NCBI GenBank assembly: GCA_916700875.1 | Contig: CAKAKS010000034.1 | Span: 13,908,195 to 13,972,194, forward strand | From: Sebastes aleutianus | Lineage: Eukaryota > Chordata > Actinopteri > Perciformes > Sebastidae | Length of the DNA stretch: 64,000 bases | Direction: 5' to 3' | Part shown: positions 55,801 through 64,000 of the stretch, piece after piece | Layout of the letters: the number at the start of each line of letters is the position of its first letter | Position numbering within the stretch: position 1 is the stretch's first letter | The notes under the pieces: model-generated | Told to the model about the DNA's origin: nothing | What the model saw: the letters and a program-made list of their open reading frames with translations, nothing else | The model's database searches: none | Program-made: the position numbers and the translations under genes

Positions 55801-58800
55801 CAGCTGCCGTGCAAGGTTACTTTTACGCCGTATTCACACCAGGCAGCAGCAAAATTACATTTTTCTGCGGCATTAGGCAGCTTTAAAGCAAAATAAAATC
55901 ACTTTTGCTGAACAGCCACAACTGGCATACAGTATAATCGCATAGTGAATTTGCCTTCATTTCCCAAGATCCTCTTGTGTCAGTTGCTTTAAAGACTTGT
56001 AGTAGGAGCAGAGGAAAAGACTCATTATTGTACTAACACAGCAGATATCTAAAGCTTGCTAACATTATCTAACCTTAGCTAATATAAGCTACTGGTCATA
56101 CCAGACCAAGTCAGCTTGGAAATAGGAAAACCTGCAAGCATATTGAATTGAACAAGGGTGCCTTTAATTTCTTATGAATCAAACTTTGTAAGAGGAAGAC
56201 TGTGTTATTTCTACTTTCAAAAGTAACGTAGTCTCACTTTAAGGACATAAAAGGTGCAATTTAGTCAGTCTGGTGCCTTAAGTTAGGGACTTTGTATTGA
56301 AATTTAAGCCTGCTTACCTTATTTACCACTTCTTATACAGCCTTTTGAAATGATTTCATGTCAGTGACAACATAATGAAACTTGGGATTATTTGCATTAA
56401 AAACAATTCATTTGGAAGTGAATGAATTATTCATCATAATGCCAAAAAGGCAGGTAAACATTTGTCGTGACGTTAAGTGGCTTTTTGACATCAAGCTAAA
56501 AGCGGAGGCTGTGCTGTGTGATGTGACAGCTTGACAGGATGAAGGACAGGTGGTTTAAGGCTGAGGTGGGAGGTATTTTACTCCCTGTGTGTGTACAGCA
56601 ATGACGAGCAAAAAAAAAGAAAGAAAAAGAGTTTTGAATTGATTCATCCAGCTCTCCTCCTCTGACTAACAATACAGGAGCTTTTGTTGAAAAGCCAACT
56701 GGCTGCATCGTACCTAGAGACCAATCATGTGTAACCAAGGGGCAAATGTCCATCACACAGGATGAAAGAGCTATTACTAATGGTCAAGCAGCGGTTGCTT
56801 TACACCGACCTGGAATGAGGACTTTGTAGTTAGTGAGACTCTGGATTTGAATGGAAGTCAGAGAAATGACTGTTTCCTGGAAAAGAGATTGCTTTATAAT
56901 ATATGTATATATGTGTGTGTATATAGAAGAGAGAATAATCTTACAAGCCCAGTGAGCTGTCTAAACTCACACACAGCATGTAGCTCCTTTGATGTGACAC
57001 AGCTTGCTCTATATTTTCTGAATAGAATGAGGAGTTACACAAAGCCGTCGCCACATGACAAACATAGAGCTCCAGTGTCTCCAGTGACTGGAATATTGAT
57101 TTAGTGGAAACAGGAAGACAAGCTTTTTTTTTGTCTTTATAGAATTGCTCTTATCTCTCGGTCACACACACCTGGGTGACGTATTACGAATGCAGATGCT
57201 TCCATACAGGGCAGAGGTCACTGGATGGCTCGATTAGCATGAAAATGATGTGAATCATAATGATGCTGTGGCTTCCACAGTAACCACATCTCAACCCTAA
57301 TGAACACTTGTGGAATTTTAGACCGATAGCGTTCATCAAAACACAAAAAATGGGGGAATATATTTGAGGAAGAATGCTGTTTCATCCCCCCCAGTAGCTT
57401 TAAAGATAATCTCAAGGAGCATTAAAGCTGCTTGATATTTGTGGTCACCCATGTCAATGTGTGCGTATATCTTCACAGAATTTCTTCATTTGCAGTTTTT
57501 AAACTCTTACAATTCATGGTTTATGTCGCTTTAACACAACAATAATGTCCAAAATTATAATTACTACTGATTTCCTCAGAAGTTTCCTTGAAAGAATGAT
57601 GTAATTTGGTACTAATTATAAGGAAAATAGGAATTTCTTGAAAGCACTGCTCCATTATACAGAAGTAAAACATGTTTGGCTCTAAACATTTACTGAACTA
57701 ATAGAATGGGTTTTTAGTTAGAAGCCTGAAATAAGGTCTGTGGTTACCACATGCTGAAGAGATTTTAATGTTTTGTTTTATGATATAAAATACATCAGTA
57801 AATATCCCACTCGTGATTTTTGAAGCCTTTATGTGTCTTTAAAAAGGCGGTTGCTAACAAGTGGCTAAATGAGACGACTAAATGTCATCACGCCGACTCT
57901 TCCTCCTTTACAGCCTCGTTGTGTATACTCACGCTCATGCGACCGTGGTGTAGTTTGTTTATAGCCTAACGTTAGCTTTTTACTTCTGGCGATTGCATTC
58001 ACACTTCAAAAATCATAAACGTGGTGTTCATTTGTGGAGGTTATCATAAGTATCAGTATCATAAATGTGTGTTTGCCACAGAGCTTATTTTCTGCAATAA
58101 TCCAAAACACAATGGAAAAATCACATTGGCTTTTTGTCGAGGGAACCAGGGCGATTCTAACTTTCTGGATGGCCTACAAAAATACATCATCCCTGGAGCC
58201 CTCTATTAAAATACTCTCTAGGTTATTATAGCAATTAATTAGAGTTGATTAATTGGAAGTGTGCAGATTAAACATTGTCTCTATTTTCCTATAATTAGTA
58301 ATAAATTATATTGTTCCTTCTAGGAAACTTCTTTTTCCATTTAGAAAATTACAGACCAAATGTAATTTAATTTTGCATACAGTGCGTGTACTCTATTTTG
58401 TATGTAAATTTCAATTTCCATGTGCATAAATCCAGCAGCTAATCACACTATACCTGCACCTGAAGCAATGAATTCCCCATAAAGCCAGCATGTATCGACC
58501 CATATATTTCTCAGCTTAACAAGTTTTTCTTTCTTTTTAAAAACATTAAATTAATAATTCTTCTTCAAGGCAGTTACGGAAATAAACAACTTTACACTAA
58601 CATCGATGAATAATGATGCGAGCGTTCAGAGCTGTGGCCGAGAGGCTGACATTTTTTTTTTCAAATGTCATGACATGACATGACATTTGACAATGTCGTC
58701 ATTAGTAACACAGAGAGAAAAGGTGGCTTTTGTCAATAAGACGCAAAGTACAGATCATACATGTTACTAGACAGATTCACCTTTAGCCTCTCATCAGTGC

Positions 58801-60169
58801 CATAAGGCCCTCAATTAAAAATGCTTTATATCTGTTGTTTACAGGTGGATTGATTCCAAGAGCCACCACCGTGACATGCACACTTAACGTATTGCTTTCC
58901 CCTTTAACATGGATCACAAATCATGTCATCTGTTCGTGATGAATTGAATGCAGCGAGAGGCTCCGACTATCAATCGATCAATCAATATCGGCCAGTATGC
59001 ATCGCCTGCTGCACCATTCTGGGAACGGATGTTTATCTGGAGCACATGCCATTTCACCGGGCAGATACTCATCATGATGCAACCATTTCCATCAGATTTC
59101 AGTCTCTTTCAGTCTCTTTCAGTCTCTTTCAGTCTCTCTCATACTGTACACACACTCACACTCAAACAGACATAGATTTCAAGGTCTGGCTTAAAGCATT
59201 TCGGCTGTAATAAATTTGAGGAGACACCAGACTTAATCTGTTCATCACTGTACTCCCCTTGGTATCATGTATCATGTCAACCGTATTACCCGAGTGCACC
59301 ACAGGCACATGCTAGACTTGGACTTAAGTAATTAAAGGCAGAAACAGCTAGAAGAGGTGGTTCAGACTAGCACAGGCGAGTAGTCTTTGATGATAACAGC
59401 TTCAGATATCACCTTCTGTGACTGAGGGAGGTCACATAGGGCAAAAGGATGAGTCAGTCTGTGGTGGTGCATTTTATTCGGTAACTTACTCCTGACAGCT
59501 TTCGTTTTGGAGAAGGACAGTTAAAAAGAGAGTCATGAAATCTGACATTTTTCTAACCGAGCTTAAGTGCAACATCTGCTTCTACCTCGCCTATATATAG
59601 GAATGCCATACTAGAGGTATTTTAAACATAAAGCAATGTGTCCATGACATTCTTTCCAACAATATATTCTCCTCCAATGTGAATGATTTAGAAGAAAATC
59701 CTGAGGGCTTCACCTTCCTCTGCAGCGAGAACTAATTACAGTCCACTTCAGAAACATCACGGGCCCTCATTTACCATGTCAGTGGCGTGTTGGCAGATCC
59801 ATCAAGCACACGGCTGCCTGTCTCAGTGCCTCGCCTGAGGTTAGACTTAACCTACTCCTCCACACTGCAGCATGAAGGAGTGTGTTAACTCATGTCTTCA
59901 ATTTATACAGAATGCTCTACGGTATGCATTGAACTCATTGCAAGAATCAATTCATGTATCTACAAAACAATGGTTTTCAAATATCAAAAGACTACCAACA
60001 TCTTCTAAATGAACATTTTAAATAACAACAAAACAGATTACAAACAGAAAACTTTGAATATTACATGACAAAGTTTCAATCACCATCTTATTTTGTTGGT
60101 CACATGTTTAACAACTATGTCAACCATTCTTCTTAACATTTTTGAGATGACTGCAAATTTAAACCTGCA
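55801..60169. other. Intergenic, no gene recognised
   Basis: Includes a palindrome at 58661-58688, four 10-bp AGTCTCTTTC units at 59101-59140 and AT-rich homeodomain-like sites at 58230-58330. No coding signal. Confidence 0.5.
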
Positions 60170-60547
60170 TTAAAGGAGCAGTATGTAGGATTTAGTGGCA
60201 TCTAGCGGTGAGGTTGCAGATTGCAACCAACTGAATACAACTCCACCCACCCGTCACCCACCCTTTCCAAGCATGTCGGAGAACTACGGTGGCCTTCAGG
60301 TAACGTAAAAATGTGTAAAGCTCTCTCTAGAGCCAGTGTCTGGTTTGTCCGTTCTGGGCTACTGTAGAAACATGGCGGAGCAACATGGCGGACTCCGTTA
60401 ACAGTACCCGCTCCCTATGTAGATATGAAGGGCTCATTCTAAGATAACGAAAACACAATTCTTAGTTTCAAGTGATTATACACTAATGAAAACATAGTTA
60501 TGGATATTATATTCCATCCCTCTAAACCCTACATACTGGGCCTTTAA
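60170..60547. mobile_element. TTAA-bounded MITE, family A, copy 6
   Basis: TTAAAGGAGCAGTATGTAGG to CATACTGGGCCTTTAA, with the GGGCTACTGTAGAAACATGG block. Confidence 0.78.
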
Positions 60548-62719
60548 TTAATTTTATGGCCACTTGGGGGCTATGGAAACAAGCTGTAAACACAACACTG
60601 ACATACCTTATGAAGTTGATCTGGCGAACTTGTTAGCAAACAGCTTCCTATTAACGCATCCAGAGGATACGGAGCAACATTAGTCATTTTGCGTTGTGAC
60701 TCTATTATATGTGGTCCAAAATTCACTCTTTTAGCTCTGTTTTTGGTCTCCACCAACTCCTGATGGAAACATCTGGCTCTTTAGCTGCTAAATGCTCCAT
60801 TATGTTCACCAGCTATCTCATCTGGTGCTTTGCAGGTAGCATACAGTCAGTTTTTAGAGACATTTTAGCTGGAGCCCTGGAAATGATGCTGTTGTTTCAC
60901 TGTTTCATTCTCTGATAATACTGATATATTGTTTTATTGTTCCTTTTGAATATTATTTTATTTGGTTTATTTTATAGTATTCTATTGTTTTTTCTATTTT
61001 TTAGTTATAAATGTGATGTGTGATGAAAATAAATGTGATTTGATTTTGATTTGATTTAATGAGAGCAGTGAGAGTGAATCAACAAAACCAAAACAATGAG
61101 CCGAAAGACGCTAAAATGCTCAATAAGGAAATTTCAAAGTTGGCTGGTAATTCTTTGTGGGTTTGACCCCTTCAACATATTATGCATAGTAATTTGATCC
61201 ATTGTTAATATAAAAATATTCGTAAGATCAGCTTTAAACACAAACCATACATATAAATAATTAGAATTTTAATATTAAAAACTGAGAGAGCTGTGTGTCA
61301 GCCGGACATCTCGGGGTTAAAGCTGGTCTGTTGTGTTTTCCATCAAGCTGACAGATGTATCATGAACCCAGCAGAGATTTCCTCCTGATCCATCCCTCAT
61401 CCTCCTCCCCCTCATCTCCTAGTTGTGTCGTTTGTGTCTCCAGAGGACACAGCTGCATTGACCTTTGCTTAACAGGAGAGAAACAGCATTCACACATACA
61501 GTAGTGCTCATCCTGCACTGACAGACCACGGGGAACATGTGTGTGTGTGTGCTTGTGTGATGCACACCAGAGGGACCATGCAGGTAAGTGAGAAAAGACA
61601 GGTTTGATAAACTGTGTTTTAGCTGCACAAGCAACACTGGCTTCACGTCGTCAACAGTCATTTTACCTCTGCATGTACAGGTACCCCTCACCCTAACATT
61701 ATAGAATACAGCTTTTTTCAACCCACAGAGTGATGGAGTGCACTTGATTACAGAAAACCACGGGCGATATTCAGTACATACCTAATCCCTCCATAAATGA
61801 ATAGTGAATGGACAGAATCTATTGATAAGCGAGAGATACCAGTCAAACCACTCAACATATAACAGGAAGATCGAACACAATCCCTGGAGTAAGAGACAGG
61901 TCCTCAAATTTCATTGAGTCTTATTATTCGCATTAAAATCAATATTCTTTTGAAAAGCACTCTTGAAATCTCTCTGAGAGAAGAAAGAAATAGCACGAGT
62001 GAAAAAATGACTAAATAATAGATAAAGATCATCAAAGGGGCCTGCCAGACTCCATTTACCACTGATGAAATAAATTGGTTTCCAAGAAAATTATACGTGC
62101 GTACTTTCAGAATGGAAGTTACCTTTGTTTAATTATAGTGACATAGTGATTTAATGATGTTGAGATGTTCGCTGTTTTCACTGTGATTTGAAATTGAGGT
62201 CTACGGCACACGTACATAGAGATTTATTAAGAACAGTGTGGCTGTGGTGCCGAAACTCCATATTTTCAACACAAAAACTACAGTAACTGTAATCACCAAA
62301 ACTCATTTTATCTTAATGCGCTCAGTGGAGACCAAAGCTTTGAGTTCTGACGAGACAGCACATATAGCACTCTTCCTCTTGCTGTATTTTCATCCGTACT
62401 CCAGATGTTCATCATCATATTGTTCCTGTTCATCCAATTTGTTCTTACATGCACCAAAGCATAAAGAATAAAGAAAATGTCTTTTGAAGCTGACACATAT
62501 TGTTTAGTTCAGCAGTTGCATCTGTTAGAAAAATAAAACCGTCTCAATAAGTTGTTTTGTTCTTTCTTGGGAGTTCTCCAGAAGAAGTGCAAATCAAAAG
62601 CAACAGGAGGAAAAAGACAATTTAACACAGAGATAGAAAGCAGTAGCTCACAGAGAACAAAATGAAAACAAGATGAGGAATCTACAGCCACTCTAGCAGC
62701 TCTGTGAGACTATACTTAG
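60548..62719. other. Intergenic, no gene recognised
   Basis: No splice-bounded ORF or clear repeat; a (GT)n-like patch near 61535-61560. Confidence 0.5.
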
Positions 62720-63500
62720 TCATGTGCTTTGAGCAAAATGGTAACGTTGACAAGCTAACATGCTCACAGTGACAATGACAACATGCTGATGTTTAGTGGG
62801 TATGATGTTTACTAAGTTATGAGCATGCTAACATATACAAATATGCATTCAAGTGCAACTGAGGCTGTCAGTTTTGCTGGTATTTGGTCATAAACCAAAT
62901 AATTGAACATTTCAAAACTTTGATGTGATAGATGGCACTTGAGGAGAAGTTAAGGGATCACCAAAGTTATTACAATTCATGCTTAGAGGGGGCTGAATGT
63001 CTCTACCAAATTTCATGGCAATCCCACCAAGACTTGTTGAGATATTTCACTGAAGATCACAAATGTCAACCTCATGGTGGCGCTAGAGGAAAGGTCAAGA
63101 GATGACGAAAGTTAGTACAGATGCAGCCACCTAGAATTTCCCCTCCAAGTCGACTTCCTGTCGATTGTCAGCCAGTTTCCAGCCGACTTCCAGCCAGTTC
63201 CCAGCCGATTGCCAGCCAGTTCCAAGCCAACTTCCAGCCGCTTAGAGTCTCCCCCGCTCCTCCCGTTTTCGGCCAGGGTGTGTCTAGATTTCACTGTAAA
63301 CTTGCCTATTCATTCAAAAACCACAAATGTCAACCTCATGTTGCCGAAAAAGTCAAGGTATCACCCGATTTAGTAGGTTTCATCCTCTGAGGACCATGAA
63401 TGTATGTACCAAATTGCATTGCAATCCTTCAATAGATGTTGAGATTTCCATCTCGAATGGTGGACAGACCAATCGATTGCCACGCAGTAGCGATAGCTAA
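62720..63500. repeat. Dispersed repeat with nested 11-bp tandem array
   Basis: Blocks such as ATTTCATGGCAATCCCACCA and CATGGTGGCGCTAGAGGAAA are typical of a widespread fish repeat. 63148-63235 is an 11-bp array. Confidence 0.6.
63148..63235. repeat. 11-bp tandem array (8 units)
   Basis: AGCCAGTTTCC and AGCCGACTTCC-like units alternate, so a 22-bp higher-order period is visible. Confidence 0.85.
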
Positions 63501-64000
63501 AAACACAGCACCAATGGGGTCCTGAACAAACCTTGTTTTCAGATTCTTAGAAATGGGCTATTTTTTTAACTCCTTTTATTGTTTTTTGACTGTAATGTAG
63601 AATTAGATGAGGACTACTGATTGAATAAGGCGACACCTCTGTGTCCACATACCCTCTGGCCAGCTGTAGCATGGGGACGCTCAGAGATCTAACAGCAAGC
63701 CAAGAGCAACGCCACACACACATAAAAACACTTGTGTACACAAATTCTGCCTGCAAGGGACTCAAAAACAGTTTACCCACACTTTGTATGACCCGGATCA
63801 CAGAGACAGATAATAAATATTGATTTGATAATTGTAAAGGTTATGTTAGACCTCGGGCTCTTCAAGGTTTTTAACTGCAGCGATTGAACTGGTGAGTCAC
63901 AACAAATTACTGATCTGCTGTTGTAAAATTATGTTACTCCGTAGTGTCATGCGCTTGAACTCTGCTGAACTCTATGAATATTTTGCTCGGCATGAATATT

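Overview
This is nuclear DNA of a ray-finned (teleost, probably percomorph) fish. It has intron-rich vertebrate genes with GT/AG splice sites, abundant short transposon relics, RTE/Rex3-like and RNase H-bearing LINE tails, and long CA and ATT microsatellites. There is no bacterial, viral or CRISPR content. Exons were assembled by eye from reading frame, splice consensus and family similarity; the junctions agree in phase throughout.

Layout. (1) About 2.7-11.7 kb, minus strand: the 5' half of rps6kc1 (PX and MIT domains, then the first residues of the kinase-like region). The rest of the gene lies beyond the left edge. (2) 14.8-22.8 kb, minus strand: a complete 13-exon DBH-like copper monooxygenase (MOXD family). 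(3) 27.3-42.4 kb, plus strand: complete snx9 (SH3, low-complexity linker, PX, BAR), about 20 coding exons, including a probable 36-nt microexon and a short proline-rich exon. (4) 46.3-52.2 kb, minus strand: a complete 8-exon secreted coiled-coil plus fibrinogen-domain protein of the ANGPTL/FGL superfamily. (5) 53.1-64 kb: no gene recognised, only repeats and unassigned single-copy sequence. The MOXD gene and snx9 are divergent; snx9 and the fibrinogen-domain gene are convergent. The four genes do not form a functional system: two are phosphoinositide/endosome proteins, one is a secretory-pathway enzyme and one is secreted.

The richest signal is the transposon layer. Several hAT-type elements have readable 8-bp target duplications. 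One is a 609-bp element inside a three-copy tandem block whose sibling copies preserve the empty site. A 1.35-kb 5'-truncated LINE with a 13-bp target duplication sits 83 bp upstream of the rps6kc1 start codon. Several unrelated short families are all bounded by TTAA. A 13-copy, 42-bp minisatellite in an intron of the fibrinogen-domain gene is open in several frames on both strands. I found no convincing new multi-gene system; the best candidates for a second look are the snx9 microexon, the LINE upstream of rps6kc1 and the 42-bp array.
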